Below are positions 17,367 to 28,083 of a stretch of DNA of 46,398 nucleotides, one piece after another (within the stretch, counting starts at the first letter, position 1; every line of letters starts with the position of its first letter). Origin of the DNA: an uncultured Helicobacter sp. (lineage in GTDB: Bacteria > Campylobacterota > Campylobacteria > Campylobacterales > Helicobacteraceae); NCBI GenBank assembly GCA_947177485.1, contig CAMWUR010000012.1, forward strand, positions 1 to 46,398, read 5' to 3'. The position numbers and the translations under genes are program-made. The notes beneath the pieces were generated by a model. That model was given only the letters and a program-made list of their open reading frames with translations. It was not told where the DNA came from and did not search any database.

Positions 17367-18125
17367 TTACTCCCGTGTTAAAATTTCGGCACGACCGCCA
17401 ACAATAGCAATTGTATGTTCATAATGGCTTCCATTCAATCCATCGGCTGCCACCACACTCCATTTATCGTCTAAAATCTGTGGTGTCCCATCTGTATGGC
17501 AAACCATAGGCTCGATACAAAAAACCATGCCATCTTTTATTTTTGGTCCTTGTCGTGGATTGTTACCATTAAGGTAATTAGGAACTTCGGGTTCTTCATG
17601 CGGCTTTTTACCAATTCCATGTCCACAAAAATCCTTCAAGGGAACAAAACCACGTGAAAGGATAAATTGCTCAAGAAAATAACTCAACTCTTTAAAACGC
17701 ATGCCGGCCCTAATAAAGTCAATCGATTCTGTGAGCGCATCTTTAGCGCACGCAATCAAATTAGAATCATCATGGGATATAGCACCAATGCCAAGAGTCA
17801 TTGCACCATCGCCATAATAACCATCAAGCTCACTTCCAACATCAACACCCAAAATATCCCCATTTTGGAGTTTATAGTCTGTAGGAATTCCATGAATAAT
17901 CACCCGATTGAGTGAGGTACATAATGTGTTAGGAAAACCATATAATCCCTTAAAAGCAGGACGTGCTGAACGAGAACGGATATAGTCTTCAGCAATATGG
18001 TCAAGCTCAAGCAAACTCACCCCTTCTTTGGCATGGCTGCGCAAAAGATTAAGAACCTCCGCAACAATTCTATTTGCTTCACGGAGTTTATCAATCTCTA
18101 CGGGTTTACGAATATTGATTGCCAT
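17367..18125 (-). CDS. map: Methionine aminopeptidase, type I
   Basis: A 252-residue pita-bread metallopeptidase that removes the initiator Met. Metal ligands are in GVDVGSELDGYYGDGAMT (two Asp), DFCGHGIGKKPHEEPEV (His), FCIEPM (Glu) and near the end SHYEHTIAI (Glu). No N-terminal zinc-finger extension, so type Ia. Lies between secY and infA as in other members of this group. Confidence 0.98.
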   Translation of the reverse strand: MAINIRKPVEIDKLREANRIVAEVLNLLRSHAKEGVSLLELDHIAEDYIRSRSARPAFKGLYGFPNTLCTSLNRVIIHGIPTDYKLQNGDILGVDVGSELDGYYGDGAMTLGIGAISHDDSNLIACAKDALTESIDFIRAGMRFKELSYFLEQFILSRGFVPLKDFCGHGIGKKPHEEPEVPNYLNGNNPRQGPKIKDGMVFCIEPMVCHTDGTPQILDDKWSVVAADGLNGSHYEHTIAIVGGRAEILTRE

Positions 18126-18127
18126 AA

Positions 18128-19381
18128 TTAGAGCCCTACTGCACTTAATGTCTGATAACGATTCATCACAATTTGCGCCTGAATCTTACGCATTGTATCC
18201 AAGGCAACTTGTACAACAATCAAAACTGCTGTTCCGCCAAAATAAAAAGGCACGCCCATACTTTTGACCAAAAGCCAAGGCACAGTAGAAATCACGGCAA
18301 GATAAAGTGCTCCAAAAAACGTGAGATTATTCGCAATTTGTGTCAATAAATCTGCAGTTTTTGTGCCCGGTGTAATTCCTGGGATAAAGCCACCTTGCCG
18401 CTTCAGATTCTCGGCAATATCTTTTGCATTAAACACAATCGATGAATAAAAATAGGCGAAAAATATCACTAATAAAAACATCAAGAAGTTATATAACAAA
18501 CCATTGGGGTTAAACCAATCTGCCATGATTTTCACTACATCACTTGTCGAAGCCTGCAGAAGTGTTGCAGGAAACATCAAAAGAGCCGATGCAAAAATAG
18601 GTGGAATCACGCCACTAAGATTGAGTTTAATGGGGATATAGTTCATTACACGTTTGTTTTGATTTTGAATCAAGACCTTACGTGCATACGAAACACCAAC
18701 ACGACGTTCCCCGAGCTCGACATAAATAATTGCCAAAATTGTTATGATGATGATGGCAACAATGCCTATCAATTCTAAATAGCTAATTTCATTTGTATTC
18801 AACAAGCTAAATGTACCACCTATGGCAGAAGGAATACTCGAAACGATACCAGCAAAAATAATCAATGAGATACCATTACCAATTCCTCGTTGTGTGATTT
18901 GTTCTCCAATCCACATCAGTATCATTGTGCCTGAAAGCATAGAAATGGCAGCAATTGTTACAAAAAGTGCTGTATCGTCTATTAAAATTGCCCCTTCGAT
19001 GCCACTGCGAATCCCAAGTGAAACACCCACCGCTTGAACTAAAGTAATCAACACAGTCAGGTAACGCACAATTTGCATGTATTTAATCATTGTGTCGCGT
19101 TCTTTTTTCATTTTGGCAAGTGCGGGAAAAGTTGCTGCAAGCAGCTCCATAATAATTGAAGCTGTAATATATGGCATAATTCCCAACGAAATAATACTAA
19201 AACGTTCTACGGCATTACCACTAAACATGTTGAACATGCCCAAAACATTACCTGCATTACCATCAAAAAAACTTTTAATCACAGATGCATCAACACCGGG
19301 AACAGGAATATATGCCAACACCCGATAAGCAAACAAAAATCCAAGCGTAATTAGAATTTTGCTTACGATAGCTTTATTCAT
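18128..19381 (-). CDS. secY: Preprotein translocase subunit SecY
   Basis: A 417-residue channel protein of the Sec translocon with ten hydrophobic segments. The N-terminal [21 protein letters not shown], the [16 protein letters not shown] segment of the plug and second helix, and the cytoplasmic loop [10 protein letters not shown] are characteristic. The four-base overlap with rplO links its translation to the ribosomal operon. Confidence 0.98.
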   Translation of the reverse strand: MNKAIVSKILITLGFLFAYRVLAYIPVPGVDASVIKSFFDGNAGNVLGMFNMFSGNAVERFSIISLGIMPYITASIIMELLAATFPALAKMKKERDTMIKYMQIVRYLTVLITLVQAVGVSLGIRSGIEGAILIDDTALFVTIAAISMLSGTMILMWIGEQITQRGIGNGISLIIFAGIVSSIPSAIGGTFSLLNTNEISYLELIGIVAIIIITILAIIYVELGERRVGVSYARKVLIQNQNKRVMNYIPIKLNLSGVIPPIFASALLMFPATLLQASTSDVVKIMADWFNPNGLLYNFLMFLLVIFFAYFYSSIVFNAKDIAENLKRQGGFIPGITPGTKTADLLTQIANNLTFFGALYLAVISTVPWLLVKSMGVPFYFGGTAVLIVVQVALDTMRKIQAQIVMNRYQTLSAVGL

Positions 19382-19830
19382 TGGCCACTCACAATAACAC
19401 GTGAATCTTTGATTTTGGGAGCGAGTTCTTTTGCTCCTTTTCCAATCAACTTAACCTGCAACCATTTGGAACGTTTTGTGGTATTTTTAAGCTTTTGACT
19501 TAAAGCATATTTTGCCCGAAAAGAAGGAATAGGACAAACCTTATTAAGCGTCTCAAGCGTAATTTCGGGTAGTTCTTTTATGGCTTTATGGTGTTCGATA
19601 TTCACCACATAGGGTTTATAGACACGCGATTGGAATCCAACTTTTGGCAAACGACGTTGCAAAGGCTGCTGCCCTCCTTCAAAACCTCTTTTTTGCTTGA
19701 ATCCTGAACGCGCAGTCTGCCCTTTGCCACCACGTGTCGAAGTTTTACCCATGCCACTACCTTGACCACGACCAACACGTTTGCGTTTTTTGACGCTTCC
19801 TTCTGCATGTTTGAGTTTTTCTAGTGCCAT
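19378..19830 (-). CDS. rplO: 50S ribosomal protein L15
   Basis: A 150-residue L15, longer than the ~133 residues I recall for H. pylori but near the general bacterial length. The glycine-rich [19 protein letters not shown] arm penetrates 23S rRNA, and the C-terminal domain contains [22 protein letters not shown]. It follows rpsE by only three bases, so the rpmD (L30) gene normally found between them is missing. Confidence 0.97.
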   Translation of the reverse strand: MALEKLKHAEGSVKKRKRVGRGQGSGMGKTSTRGGKGQTARSGFKQKRGFEGGQQPLQRRLPKVGFQSRVYKPYVVNIEHHKAIKELPEITLETLNKVCPIPSFRAKYALSQKLKNTTKRSKWLQVKLIGKGAKELAPKIKDSRVIVSGQ

Positions 19831-19833
19831 TTT

Positions 19834-20373
19834 TTATCCTTTAATTTGACGCAAGGCATCAACTGTTGCACGCACGACATTATAGGGGTTGCTAGAACCT
19901 AAAGATTTCGTGAGAATATCCTTAATGCCTGCAAGCTCAATAACAGGGCGAGTAGAACCTCCAGCGATAATGCCCGTACCTTCGCTCGCTGGTCTTAATA
20001 AAATTCTGCTCGAATTGTATTTGTATTCAATATCATGGGCAATGGTTGTACCTTTGATATTGATTTTAACAAGATTTTTAAAAGCATCATCGACAGCTTT
20101 TTTGATTGCATCTGGAACTTCTTTTGCTTTACCAAGCCCGAATCCCACAGTGCCATTCTCATCTCCCACAACAACAAGCGCATTGAAACGAAAACGTCGA
20201 CCACCTTTAACAACTTTTGTTACGCGCCCAATATTAACAACCACCTCTTTAAAGCCAGGGCGCATACCCTCACGCATGACTTCGCGCTCTTCTGACTTCT
20301 CACGAACTTCTGTTCGCTCTTGTGCTGTTTCTGCAAGCGTTTCTTGAGTCTCTACTTCTTTAGTATTTTCCAT
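19834..20373 (-). CDS. rpsE: 30S ribosomal protein S5 with acidic N-terminal extension
   Basis: A 179-residue S5. The core from about residue 41 is standard: [20 protein letters not shown], then [13 protein letters not shown], and the C-terminal [22 protein letters not shown]. Before it lie about 35 residues rich in Glu, Thr and Lys, not part of the usual fold; the H. pylori protein as I recall it is near 147 residues. The start at 20373 has AGGAGG upstream (11-base spacer). Internal ATGs at codons 33 and 37 have only weak sites, so the extension is probably translated. Confidence 0.96.
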   Translation of the reverse strand: MENTKEVETQETLAETAQERTEVREKSEEREVMREGMRPGFKEVVVNIGRVTKVVKGGRRFRFNALVVVGDENGTVGFGLGKAKEVPDAIKKAVDDAFKNLVKINIKGTTIAHDIEYKYNSSRILLRPASEGTGIIAGGSTRPVIELAGIKDILTKSLGSSNPYNVVRATVDALRQIKG

Positions 20374-20388
20374 ATTTTCTCTTTCCTC

Positions 20389-20745
20389 CTAAAACAACAC
20401 ATCATTTTCGCGTAAAGAATCAGCAAAAGCCGCAATCACTCCATGGTAGAGATAGCCATTTCTATCAAAAACAATCGTGCGAATCCCTTTTGACTTTAGC
20501 TTTTCTGCCAATGTATGAGCAATCTTTTTTGCATCTTCTGTGTTTGCTTTCAAACCCATTGTTTTGCCATCTACAACAGCAAGCGTTATAGAGTTCTCAT
20601 CATCAATGGCTTGAGCATAGAAATAGCGATTAGAACGAAAAACAGAAAGCCGAGGTTTTTGTGCTGTTCCATAAATTTTACTTCGTGTACGCATTTTGCG
20701 TTTAATGCGAAGACGATTTTTCTGTCGTATAGCTTTTTCTAACAT
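20389..20745 (-). CDS. rplR: 50S ribosomal protein L18
   Basis: A 118-residue 5S-rRNA-binding protein. Arg/Lys-rich N-terminus (KNRLRIKRKMRTRSKIYGT), then RLSVFRSNRYFYAQAIDD and the C-terminal FDRNGYLYHGVIAAFADSLRE. Nine bases after rplF and 15 before rpsE. Confidence 0.98.
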   Translation of the reverse strand: MLEKAIRQKNRLRIKRKMRTRSKIYGTAQKPRLSVFRSNRYFYAQAIDDENSITLAVVDGKTMGLKANTEDAKKIAHTLAEKLKSKGIRTIVFDRNGYLYHGVIAAFADSLRENDVLF

Positions 20746-20754
20746 TGTTTTTCC

Positions 20755-21291
20755 TTATTTTTTAGAAGTTTTGCCCGCTTTGCGGATAATCACTTCATCA
20801 GCATATTTGACACCCTTGCCCTTATAGGGTTCTGGGGGTCGAAAACTGCGAATATTGGCTGCAACCTGTCCTACTTGTTGTTTATCAATACCTTTGATGG
20901 TTAATATATTTTTATCCACCACCATTTCAATTCCTTCAGGAATATCATATTGAATAGGATGTGAAAAACCAAGATTAAGTTCCAAAACCTTGCCCTTTAC
21001 AGCTGCCCTATAACCCACTCCGTTGATTTCGAGCTGTTTACTGAAACCCTTATCTAAACCTTCAATAATATTGTTGGTAAGCGCTCGATACGTACCCCAA
21101 AATGCTCGGTCTTTCGATTCTGTACCATTAGGGGCAAAGACAAGAGAACCATTTTCAAATTTCAACTGCACACGTCCAAAAGTATCCAATGCAATTTTAT
21201 GTTTGCCTTTTGAAATATGGATTGTATTATGCTCGACTTTTACTTCAATTCCACTGGGAATTGTGATTGGCTTTTTTCCTATTCTTGACAT
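20755..21291 (-). CDS. rplF: 50S ribosomal protein L6
   Basis: A 178-residue L6 with two repeated domains. It starts [18 protein letters not shown] further in-frame start at 21315 was not used because AAGGGAT lies just before the ATG at 21289-21291. The C-terminal [22 protein letters not shown] and [14 protein letters not shown] blocks are intact; the latter contacts the sarcin-ricin loop region. Confidence 0.98.
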   Translation of the reverse strand: MSRIGKKPITIPSGIEVKVEHNTIHISKGKHKIALDTFGRVQLKFENGSLVFAPNGTESKDRAFWGTYRALTNNIIEGLDKGFSKQLEINGVGYRAAVKGKVLELNLGFSHPIQYDIPEGIEMVVDKNILTIKGIDKQQVGQVAANIRSFRPPEPYKGKGVKYADEVIIRKAGKTSKK

Positions 21292-21308
21292 CGTTATCCC
21301 TTCATCAT

Positions 21309-21704
21309 TTACCAAATGCTACACAACGCTTCGCCACCAACGTTGGACTTATAGGCGTCTTCGTTGCTCACCACACCTTTTGATGTGCTCACAACAATAA
21401 GACCATAACCATTCTTGAAACGTTTCAGCTCATCGCGACCCTTATAAACACGTCTACCTGGTTTGCTAATGCGTTTAATTTCGCTAATAACAGAACGACC
21501 ATCTTCATCATAACGCAGAATCACTTTGATAGATTGCTTTCCTTCGTTTCCAACAATTTTGTAGCTCTCAATAAAGCCCTTCGACATGAATACATCAAGG
21601 ATAGAAACAATAATCTTGGCATAGCAAAGCGTTGTATGCTCGAGTCTCCGCATTGAAGCATTCCGGATTCTCGTTAGAGAATCGGCAATAATATCGCTCA
21701 TCAT
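21309..21704 (-). CDS. rpsH: 30S ribosomal protein S8
   Basis: A 131-residue S8: [18 protein letters not shown] at the start and [18 protein letters not shown], then [17 protein letters not shown] and the C-terminal [10 protein letters not shown]8 binds helix 21 of 16S rRNA and in other bacteria represses the spc operon. Seventeen bases before rplF. Confidence 0.98.
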   Translation of the reverse strand: MMSDIIADSLTRIRNASMRRLEHTTLCYAKIIVSILDVFMSKGFIESYKIVGNEGKQSIKVILRYDEDGRSVISEIKRISKPGRRVYKGRDELKRFKNGYGLIVVSTSKGVVSNEDAYKSNVGGEALCSIW

Positions 21705-21714
21705 ATCCTACTCC

Positions 21715-21900
21715 TTACCAACTTGCTTTTCGCATTCCAGGGATTAAACCCTCATTACCCATTTTACGCAAACACACGCGGCACAAACCAAAATCTCGAT
21801 ATACAGAATGTGGTCTGCCACAAATCTTGCAACGAGTATAAGCACGAACTTTAAATTTTGGTTTTCTTTTTGCCTTGATTACCATTGACTTCTTAGCCAT
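21715..21900 (-). CDS. rpsN: 30S ribosomal protein S14, zinc-binding type
   Basis: A 61-residue short S14 (type Z) starting [16 protein letters not shown]. Its zinc ribbon is made of CKIC and CRVC, separated by 12 residues. The longer frame from 21930 overlaps rplE and is not used. The eight-base overlap with rplE argues for coupling. Confidence 0.97.
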   Translation of the reverse strand: MAKKSMVIKAKRKPKFKVRAYTRCKICGRPHSVYRDFGLCRVCLRKMGNEGLIPGMRKASW

Positions 21901-22447
21901 TTGTTCTTCCTTTTGCAAAAGGCATACCAAGAGCTTCGAGCAATTGGAATGCTTCTTTATCTGTTTGTGCAGTTGTTACAATTGTGATATTCATGCCATG
22001 TGTTACCATAATATCATCATAAACAACTTCTGGAAACATCAGCTGCTCATTGAGACCAAAGCTATAATTGCCATGCCCATCAAAACCATTACGTGATACG
22101 CCACGAAAGTCGCGCACACGAGGCAATGCAATCACAATGAGTTTTTCAAGAAAGTTATACATCTGGTTATTGCGCAATGTAACTTTCACACCCATAGGCA
22201 TTCCTTCGCGCATCTTGAATCCAGCAACAGATTTTTTAGCAAGAGTAATCACGGCTCTTTGCCCTGCAATCAGCGAAATTGTATCGGCAATATTTTGCAT
22301 CACTTTACTATCTTTTGCATAATCACCCGCACCTACACTAATCACAATCTTTTCAAGCTTTGGTAACAACATCGGATTTTTGAGCTGAAGTTTTTCTTTT
22401 AATTGTGCACGCACCTCATTTTTATAGAAGCTTTTAAGTTGATACAT
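21893..22447 (-). CDS. rplE: 50S ribosomal protein L5
   Basis: A 184-residue L5. The blocks [62 protein letters not shown] and [22 protein letters not shown] are the standard 5S-binding protein. Four bases after rplX. Confidence 0.98.
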   Translation of the reverse strand: MYQLKSFYKNEVRAQLKEKLQLKNPMLLPKLEKIVISVGAGDYAKDSKVMQNIADTISLIAGQRAVITLAKKSVAGFKMREGMPMGVKVTLRNNQMYNFLEKLIVIALPRVRDFRGVSRNGFDGHGNYSFGLNEQLMFPEVVYDDIMVTHGMNITIVTTAQTDKEAFQLLEALGMPFAKGRTNG

Positions 22448-22451
22448 AATA

Positions 22452-22679
22452 TTATGCCTCCTCTACTTTCTGCACATTAGAAATATGAATCGGTAGCTCT
22501 TTTTGGATAAAACCACCTTTAGGATTGTTATCATTGGGCTTAATGCTCTTTTTCACAACATGGCAGCCCGCAACAATGACTTTGGATTTTTTGGGCAAAA
22601 CACGTAATACTTCTGCTATTTTACCCTTATCATCGCCAGCAATCACTTTGACTTTGTCCCCTCGTTTGATATGTGCCAT
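22452..22679 (-). CDS. rplX: 50S ribosomal protein L24
   Basis: A 75-residue L24 with the KOW motif at its start ([21 protein letters not shown]) and the VKPN-like segment [22 protein letters not shown]. Short form as in related genera. Overlaps rplN by one base. Confidence 0.97.
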   Translation of the reverse strand: MAHIKRGDKVKVIAGDDKGKIAEVLRVLPKKSKVIVAGCHVVKKSIKPNDNNPKGGFIQKELPIHISNVQKVEEA

Positions 22680-23047
22680 TACAAAACCTCCGGTGCCAAA
22701 GATACGATTTTCATAAAATTCGCATAGCGCACTTCGCGCCCCACAGGACCAAAGATACGTGTTCCAATTGGTTCTCGTTTGTTATCCAAAATCACGGCAG
22801 CATTATCATCAAAGCGAATCAGAGAACCGTTACCTCTTTGAATCTCCTTTTTGGTGCGAACAACGACAGCTTTAACGACTTGCCCCTTTTTAACCTTGCC
22901 ATTTGGAATCGCCTTTTTGACAGAAGCAACGATAATATCGCCCACAGTTGCATAACGTCTTTTGCTTCCACCCAAAATCTTGATGCACATGACTTCTTTT
23001 GCGCCACTATTATCTGCGACATTCAATCGTGTAAAACTCTGTATCAT
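22679..23047 (-). CDS. rplN: 50S ribosomal protein L14
   Basis: A 122-residue L14: [21 protein letters not shown] at the start (first 20 residues conserved), [15 protein letters not shown], and the C-terminal [13 protein letters not shown] with the end [10 protein letters not shown]. Overlaps rpsQ by four bases. Confidence 0.98.
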   Translation of the reverse strand: MIQSFTRLNVADNSGAKEVMCIKILGGSKRRYATVGDIIVASVKKAIPNGKVKKGQVVKAVVVRTKKEIQRGNGSLIRFDDNAAVILDNKREPIGTRIFGPVGREVRYANFMKIVSLAPEVL

Positions 23048-23313
23048 AACTCAACTCCCACAGAGACGACCTTATGGAGCATGAATGCTTTACGCTTTGA
23101 TATAGGCTTGCATTCAATTGCTTCAATAACATCTCCTACTTTAATTTTATTTTCTTCATCATGGACCAAATATTTCTTAAAACGTTTCACGATTTTTCGG
23201 TATCTTGGGTGAATTACTCTTTTTTCAACAAGAATCGAAACGCTTTTATCGCCACTCTTTGCAACAACACTGCCTTGAATCACACGTTTATGTGCCTGTT
23301 TGTTCTCATTCAT
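23044..23313 (-). CDS. rpsQ: 30S ribosomal protein S17
   Basis: An 89-residue OB-fold protein with [37 protein letters not shown] and [18 protein letters not shown]. Two bases after rpmC; four-base overlap with rplN. Confidence 0.98.
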   Translation of the reverse strand: MNENKQAHKRVIQGSVVAKSGDKSVSILVEKRVIHPRYRKIVKRFKKYLVHDEENKIKVGDVIEAIECKPISKRKAFMLHKVVSVGVEL

Positions 23314-23315
23314 GT

Positions 23316-23501
23316 CTAACCTTTTGCCACAAGAGCTGTATTGATACGTGCAATTTCCTTGCGAACAGCCCTTAATTCATTAGGGTTTTTCAATTGCATT
23401 GTCCGAAATCTTAAGCGAAGCTCAAATAAATGCAATTTCTTTTCTTTCAGGAGCTTTTGTAACTCTCCTTTATCTCTATTGATGATTTCAGTATATTTCA
23501 T
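23316..23501 (-). CDS. rpmC: 50S ribosomal protein L29
   Basis: A 61-residue two-helix protein starting [18 protein letters not shown], with the [22 protein letters not shown] core at the polypeptide exit. A start four codons earlier (23513) is possible, but the MKYTE start matches relatives and has GAGAG upstream. It overlaps the end of rplP by 14 bases. Confidence 0.96.
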   Translation of the reverse strand: MKYTEIINRDKGELQKLLKEKKLHLFELRLRFRTMQLKNPNELRAVRKEIARINTALVAKG

Positions 23502-23913
23502 TTTCACTCTCACTTGTTACAATCTTTGTCCGAAAAGGAAGTTTGCTTTGAGCAAGTGCAAGCGCCTCTCTAGCAAGTGCCTCATCAACACTTCCCATTT
23601 CATAAATGATTCGACCTGGTTGGATATTCATCACCCATTTCTCTACCGCACCGCGCCCTTTCCCCATGCGTACTTCAAGAGGCTTGGCAGTTAAAGGCTT
23701 ATCAGGAAAAACACGAATCCAAGTCTGCCCCGCTCTCTTAGTATGACGTGTCATTGCAATACGCGCTGCCTCAATTTGCCGCGAATCAATGCGACCATGC
23801 TCAAGCGCTTTGATTCCAATCGTCCCAAATGCAAGAGAATTGCCGCGAAATGCCTTACCGCGATTGCGCCCTTTCATTTGTTTTCGGTATTTTGTACGTT
23901 TTGGCATTAACAT
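23488..23913 (-). CDS. rplP: 50S ribosomal protein L16
   Basis: A 141-residue L16 starting [20 protein letters not shown], with [20 protein letters not shown], the [19 protein letters not shown] loop that contacts tRNA at the A site, and [16 protein letters not shown] at the end. One-base overlap with rpsC. Confidence 0.98.
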   Translation of the reverse strand: MLMPKRTKYRKQMKGRNRGKAFRGNSLAFGTIGIKALEHGRIDSRQIEAARIAMTRHTKRAGQTWIRVFPDKPLTAKPLEVRMGKGRGAVEKWVMNIQPGRIIYEMGSVDEALAREALALAQSKLPFRTKIVTSESENEIY

Positions 23914-24638
23914 TACTGTTGTCTCCTTCGTCTTGCTAGGCGAGATTCTCTATCATTGCTTTCACGTTTTTCAACCTGAATGCCTTTTTGTAGAATTTCC
24001 CCTTTAAAAATCCATACTTTAACTCCGATAATCCCATAAGTCGTCATTGCTTCGGCAAATCCATATTCCACCTTTGCTCGTAGTGTGTGCAAAGGAACAC
24101 GACCGTCCATATACCATTCCATGCGTGCCATCTCTGCCCCAGCCAAACGTCCAGAGACTTGCACCTTAATGCCTTTTGCACCCGATTTCATCGCATTTTG
24201 CATGACCTTTTTCATTGCTCTACGAAATGCGACACGTTTCTCGAGCTGCATCGCAACATTCTCGGCTGCTAGCTGCGCATTTGCATAGGGACGTTTAACT
24301 TCTTTGATATTAATTCCAACATCTTTTTTCTCGCCATCTTTATTATTGTTATCAACAATTTTTTGTAAGGCTTTTTTGATATTTTCAACATCAGAACCCT
24401 TCTTGCCAATAATCACACCCGGACGTGCAGCCACAACGGTAATGCGCAATTTTTTAGCTGTTCGTTCAATCACAATCTCACTTACACCTGCCATACTAAG
24501 ATTCTTCTTCAAAAATTGACGAATCTTATGGTCCTCAACAATATTTTCAGGAGTTGCCCCAAAATGAGGAAACCAACGTGATTTCCAATTTTGATTGATA
24601 CCCAGCCTCAGACCAATTGGATTAACTTTTTGACCCAT
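23913..24638 (-). CDS. rpsC: 30S ribosomal protein S3
   Basis: A 241-residue S3. Start [20 protein letters not shown], a type II KH domain with the GKKGSD loop (about 79-84), then the C-terminal domain with [20 protein letters not shown] and an Arg-rich tail. The tail is somewhat longer than the family minimum. Two bases after rplV. Confidence 0.98.
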   Translation of the reverse strand: MGQKVNPIGLRLGINQNWKSRWFPHFGATPENIVEDHKIRQFLKKNLSMAGVSEIVIERTAKKLRITVVAARPGVIIGKKGSDVENIKKALQKIVDNNNKDGEKKDVGINIKEVKRPYANAQLAAENVAMQLEKRVAFRRAMKKVMQNAMKSGAKGIKVQVSGRLAGAEMARMEWYMDGRVPLHTLRAKVEYGFAEAMTTYGIIGVKVWIFKGEILQKGIQVEKRESNDRESRLARRRRQQ

Positions 24639-24640
24639 AA

Positions 24641-25030
24641 CTACTTATCCTCACTCTGTGCCACTTTTTTACCTCTCCTTGATGAGTATTTTGTTGGTTT
24701 CTTATCTGTCATCTCTGCCACCTCAACAAAAATATGCGATGTGGGCTTGCGAATAGGTGTCGCACGACCCCTTGCTCGCGGTGTGAAACGGCGCAAGACA
24801 GGACCAGTATCAATGCGACATGATGCAATTTCAACATTGCCTGCCTCATAATTGCCATTTGCAATAGCAGAAGCAAGAACCTTAGCAATTAACCTTGCTG
24901 CTTTGTTGGGAGTAAACTCAAGCGAAGCAAGAGCAATCTCTGCATTCATGCCTTGAATCTCACGCGCAATCAACCTCGCTTTTGTAGGAGAGAGGCGAAC
25001 GAAACGCAATAATGCTTTACTCATAGACAC
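24641..25030 (-). CDS. rplV: 50S ribosomal protein L22
   Basis: A 129-residue L22. Core: [36 protein letters not shown], then the exit-tunnel beta hairpin around [20 protein letters not shown]. It has about ten extra basic residues at the C-terminus ([14 protein letters not shown]) compared with a 110-residue L22. Confidence 0.98.
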   Translation of the reverse strand: MSMSKALLRFVRLSPTKARLIAREIQGMNAEIALASLEFTPNKAARLIAKVLASAIANGNYEAGNVEIASCRIDTGPVLRRFTPRARGRATPIRKPTSHIFVEVAEMTDKKPTKYSSRRGKKVAQSEDK

Positions 25031-25033
25031 TCC

Positions 25034-25315
25034 TTATTTACCAATCTTTTTTTGGACACTGCCCTTATGCCCTTTAAAAGTGCGTGTAGGAGCAAATTCA
25101 CCCAAACGATAGCCAACATGATTCTCGGTAATATATACAGGAACAAATGCGCGCCCATTATGAACATTGAAAGTCATACCAATCATATCAGGCAAAATTG
25201 TGCTACGTCTTGACCATGTTTTAATGGGTTTATTATCTTTCGCTGCCTTACTCTTCTGAACTTTCTTAAGAAGATGGTCATCTATAAAAGGACCTTTTTT
25301 AATCGATCTAGCCAT
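25034..25315 (-). CDS. rpsS: 30S ribosomal protein S19
   Basis: A 93-residue S19: [40 protein letters not shown], and [18 protein letters not shown] before a lysine-rich end. All family blocks present. Confidence 0.98.
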   Translation of the reverse strand: MARSIKKGPFIDDHLLKKVQKSKAAKDNKPIKTWSRRSTILPDMIGMTFNVHNGRAFVPVYITENHVGYRLGEFAPTRTFKGHKGSVQKKIGK

Positions 25316-25324
25316 AATCCGTTC

Positions 25325-26152
25325 CTATTTTTTTCGTCTTGAAATAATCAATTTGTCGCTCGCTTTTTTACGACGAGTTTTGTAACCTTTGGTTGGCATA
25401 CCCCATGGCGACACAGGGTGTCCGCTCGAACCTGTTTTGCCCTCTCCCCCTCCGTGTGGGTGGTCAACAGGGTTCATCGCACTACCTCTTGTTTGTGGGC
25501 GAACACCAAGATAACGATTCCGACCTGCTTTGCCGATAGAAATATTCGCAAAGTCTGCATTACCAACAACACCAATAGTCGCCATGCATTCACTTAAGAT
25601 ATAACGCATTTCACCACTTGGCATGCGCAATATGGTATATTTGCCCTCACGTCCCATAATCTGCATGCTTGCACCTGCGCTTCGAGCAATCTGTCCACCA
25701 GCACCGGGATACAACTCGACATTATGCACAATTGTTCCAATGGGAATCGCGCGCAACTTCATTGCATATCCCACACGAATATCAAGCCCCTCTTCGGCAG
25801 CCAACACAGCATCACCCACGCCGAGCCCATTGGGTTGGAGAATGTAACGTTTCTCCCCGTCTTTGTAGCTCACGAGGGCAATGCGGCAATTGCGGTAGGG
25901 GTCGTACTCAATCGCTTGCACACGCCCTTCAATGCCATATTTATTACGTTTGAAATCAATCACGCGATACAGCTTCTTCGCCCCACCTTCTTTGTGTCGG
26001 CTTGTGATTCTGCCGTTGTTGTTGCGCCCCGATGTTACAGGCAACTTGACGAGCAGCTTGCGCACACTTGCCTTTGCTGTAATGTCGCTTGAGCTCAAAT
26101 TGCTCATGAATCGGCGACTTGGTGTGTAGGGCTTATAGGTTTTAATAGCCAT
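25325..26152 (-). CDS. rplB: 50S ribosomal protein L2
   Basis: A 275-residue L2. Contains [22 protein letters not shown], the SH3-like domain with [20 protein letters not shown], and [18 protein letters not shown] near residue 220, whose His is essential at the peptidyl transferase centre in other bacteria. Nine bases before rpsS. Confidence 0.98.
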   Translation of the reverse strand: MAIKTYKPYTPSRRFMSNLSSSDITAKASVRKLLVKLPVTSGRNNNGRITSRHKEGGAKKLYRVIDFKRNKYGIEGRVQAIEYDPYRNCRIALVSYKDGEKRYILQPNGLGVGDAVLAAEEGLDIRVGYAMKLRAIPIGTIVHNVELYPGAGGQIARSAGASMQIMGREGKYTILRMPSGEMRYILSECMATIGVVGNADFANISIGKAGRNRYLGVRPQTRGSAMNPVDHPHGGGEGKTGSSGHPVSPWGMPTKGYKTRRKKASDKLIISRRKK

Positions 26153-26162
26153 TATTTTCTCC

Positions 26163-26465
26163 TTATACGGCGAGTGATTCTATGCGCGCACCCTCTGGGA
26201 GTTTGACATAGAATTTCTTAAACGACACTCGCTGACCTTTGATTTTTTTGCCCGAGCTGCTGCGAGTCCTCATAAACTTTACCTTACCATCTTGTTGCAA
26301 AGAATTGACACGAAGCGGTGTAAAGCCAAAGTATTCTTTAAAAACTTCTTTGAGCTGCTGCTTACTCACTCGCGGAGAAGTTTGCACGACTAATACATTC
26401 TCTTCCTGCAATTTTAGGGACTTTTCTGTATACATAATAGATTTAATGTCGGTAATATCTGCCAT
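26163..26465 (-). CDS. rplW: 50S ribosomal protein L23
   Basis: A 100-residue L23 at the exit tunnel, where it docks trigger factor and [17 protein letters not shown] and [19 protein letters not shown] are recognisable. Sequence is more diverged than its neighbours, as usual for L23. Confidence 0.96.
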   Translation of the reverse strand: MADITDIKSIMYTEKSLKLQEENVLVVQTSPRVSKQQLKEVFKEYFGFTPLRVNSLQQDGKVKFMRTRSSSGKKIKGQRVSFKKFYVKLPEGARIESLAV

Positions 26466-26467
26466 TG

Positions 26468-27085
26468 TTAGCCCTCTTTAATCAATTTTTCAAATACTGC
26501 TTTTTCAACCACGACAGATTTAAAAACAGCAACAAGATATGCATTCAGCTCTGTAGAATCAACAACATAGCATTTTTTCAAATTGCGAAATGCCAAGTCA
26601 GTCTTAACATCTATACTATCCACAACAAATAAAGTATCCTTTTGCCCGATTTGTCGAAAAAGTGCAAAAGCATCTTTTGTTTTGCCACTCTCTACTTTGA
26701 TACTATCCACGACAAAAAGCCGACCCTCTGTTGCTTTTTCAAAGAGAGCATAATGTAATGCAAGTTTCTTTTGTTTTCTATTTATTTTTAGAGCATAATT
26801 CCGATTATTCCTAGGACCATGTGCAACGCCCCCACCAACAAATACAGGAGAAGTGATGCTCCCAGCTCGTGCCCTGCCACCGCCTTTTTGGCTCCATGGT
26901 TTTTTACCACCACCACTCACCTCGCCACGATTTTTAGACGAGGCACAATTCACACGAAATGAAGCTAAATAGGACTTGACATAGAGATAAAGATTGTGCT
27001 CATGAATGTCCTTATAACATTCAGGCAGAGCAAGCTCGCCATTTTTTTGCATGTTAGCGTCTAATACAATTGCTGCAGAACTCAT
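26468..27085 (-). CDS. rplD: 50S ribosomal protein L4
   Basis: A 205-residue L4. The tunnel loop region has [24 protein letters not shown] followed by [29 protein letters not shown]. In E. coli L4 also represses its own operon; whether it does so here is unknown. Four-base overlap with rplC. Confidence 0.98.
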   Translation of the reverse strand: MSSAAIVLDANMQKNGELALPECYKDIHEHNLYLYVKSYLASFRVNCASSKNRGEVSGGGKKPWSQKGGGRARAGSITSPVFVGGGVAHGPRNNRNYALKINRKQKKLALHYALFEKATEGRLFVVDSIKVESGKTKDAFALFRQIGQKDTLFVVDSIDVKTDLAFRNLKKCYVVDSTELNAYLVAVFKSVVVEKAVFEKLIKEG

Positions 27086-27660
27086 CGAACCACCTTTATT
27101 TTTCCAAATGCGCCGTTATAGCCGGGTATTGAACCTTTCACAACCAAAACACGTTTCTGTGCGTCAAAAGAGACGACTTCATTTTGTACTGTCACGGTTT
27201 CATTGCCATAGTGCCCTGCCATTTTTTTGCCCGGCTGTACGCGCCCAGGCCACTCACGATTTCCAATTGAGCCAGTGCGTCTATGGAATCGATGCCCATG
27301 TGCAGCAGGACCTCCATTAAAATTCCAACGTTTCATCACCCCGCTAAAGCCGCGCCCTTTTGTACGAAATGTGATTTTCAATCGTTTTGCCTCGGCAAGC
27401 GATTCGATAGCCATATCTCCTGTGCTACCTGTTGCGACCTCAAGTGTCATAAAGCGATTATATTCTTTAGGAAGGTTGTATTTTTTTTGTTGACCACCAA
27501 TGGACTTATTCAATGTCTTTCCGCGCGGATAGGCAACAAGCGCTTTATTTTCACCAATCATCTCGCAAATCTTTGCTTCTTGCACACGCAAAAGTGTTAC
27601 AGGCGTGCTAATCGCCGCTAGTGTGCGGCTCATTCCAATTTTTTCGACTAAAAACTCCAT
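27082..27660 (-). CDS. rplC: 50S ribosomal protein L3
   Basis: A 192-residue L3. Start [49 protein letters not shown] in the central extension toward the peptidyl transferase centre, and [17 protein letters not shown] (Gln/Lys rich loop). A 75-base gap with a hairpin separates it from rpsJ. Confidence 0.98.
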   Translation of the reverse strand: MEFLVEKIGMSRTLAAISTPVTLLRVQEAKICEMIGENKALVAYPRGKTLNKSIGGQQKKYNLPKEYNRFMTLEVATGSTGDMAIESLAEAKRLKITFRTKGRGFSGVMKRWNFNGGPAAHGHRFHRRTGSIGNREWPGRVQPGKKMAGHYGNETVTVQNEVVSFDAQKRVLVVKGSIPGYNGAFGKIKVVR

Positions 27661-27675
27661 CTCAATCCTTTATGG

Positions 27676-27696
27676 TTTGGGATATGGATTCCCAAA
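27676..27696 (-). promoter_or_regulatory. Stem-loop in the rpsJ-rplC intergenic leader
   Basis: TTTGGGA (27676-27682) and TCCCAAA (27690-27696) form a perfect 7-bp stem with a 7-base loop just upstream of the rplC ribosome site (AAGGATTGAG). No T-run follows, so it does not look like a terminator; it could tune translation of rplC or mark an RNA processing site. Confidence 0.4.
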
Positions 27697-27735
27697 ATTT
27701 TCCAATTTTACGACTCTTGTCTTCCAACTGCCCGA

Positions 27736-28047
27736 CTATTTGTCTAATGAGCGCACTTCGACATCAACTTCGGGCGCTAAATCAAGCTTTGTGAGACTCT
27801 CGACCGTGTCTGGCGTTGCAGACACAACATCAATCAAGCGCGTATGCACACGAATCTCGAATTGCTCTCGCGAATCCTTATTGATATGCGGAGAACGTAA
27901 CACCGTGTAACGTCTCTTTGTTGTGGGCAAAGGAATGGGTCCGCGAATTTCAGAACCCGTTCGTTTCACAGCTTCAACAATCGAAGCAACCGTTCTGTCA
28001 AGCACTCGATGGTCATACGCCTTGAGCTTGAATCTAATTTTTTCCAT
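27736..28047 (-). CDS. rpsJ: 30S ribosomal protein S10
   Basis: A 103-residue S10 (NusE), also a partner of NusB in antitermination. [50 protein letters not shown] and the final [10 protein letters not shown] are typical. First gene of the S10-spc-alpha cluster. ATG preceded by AAGGAAACAAA. Confidence 0.98.
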   Translation of the reverse strand: MEKIRFKLKAYDHRVLDRTVASIVEAVKRTGSEIRGPIPLPTTKRRYTVLRSPHINKDSREQFEIRVHTRLIDVVSATPDTVESLTKLDLAPEVDVEVRSLDK

Positions 28048-28077
28048 TTTGTTTCCTTACAATATCAAAGAACACAC

Positions 28078-28083
28078 ATTCTA
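28078..28083 (-). promoter_or_regulatory. Candidate -10 box for the ribosomal protein cluster
   Basis: TAGAAT on the minus strand, which would start transcription about 25 bases before the rpsJ ATG. There is no TG extension or -35 box, so this is only the best candidate in the 28048-28247 interval. A weak inverted repeat ACACAG/CTGTGT lies at 28099-28104 and 28122-28127. Confidence 0.3.
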
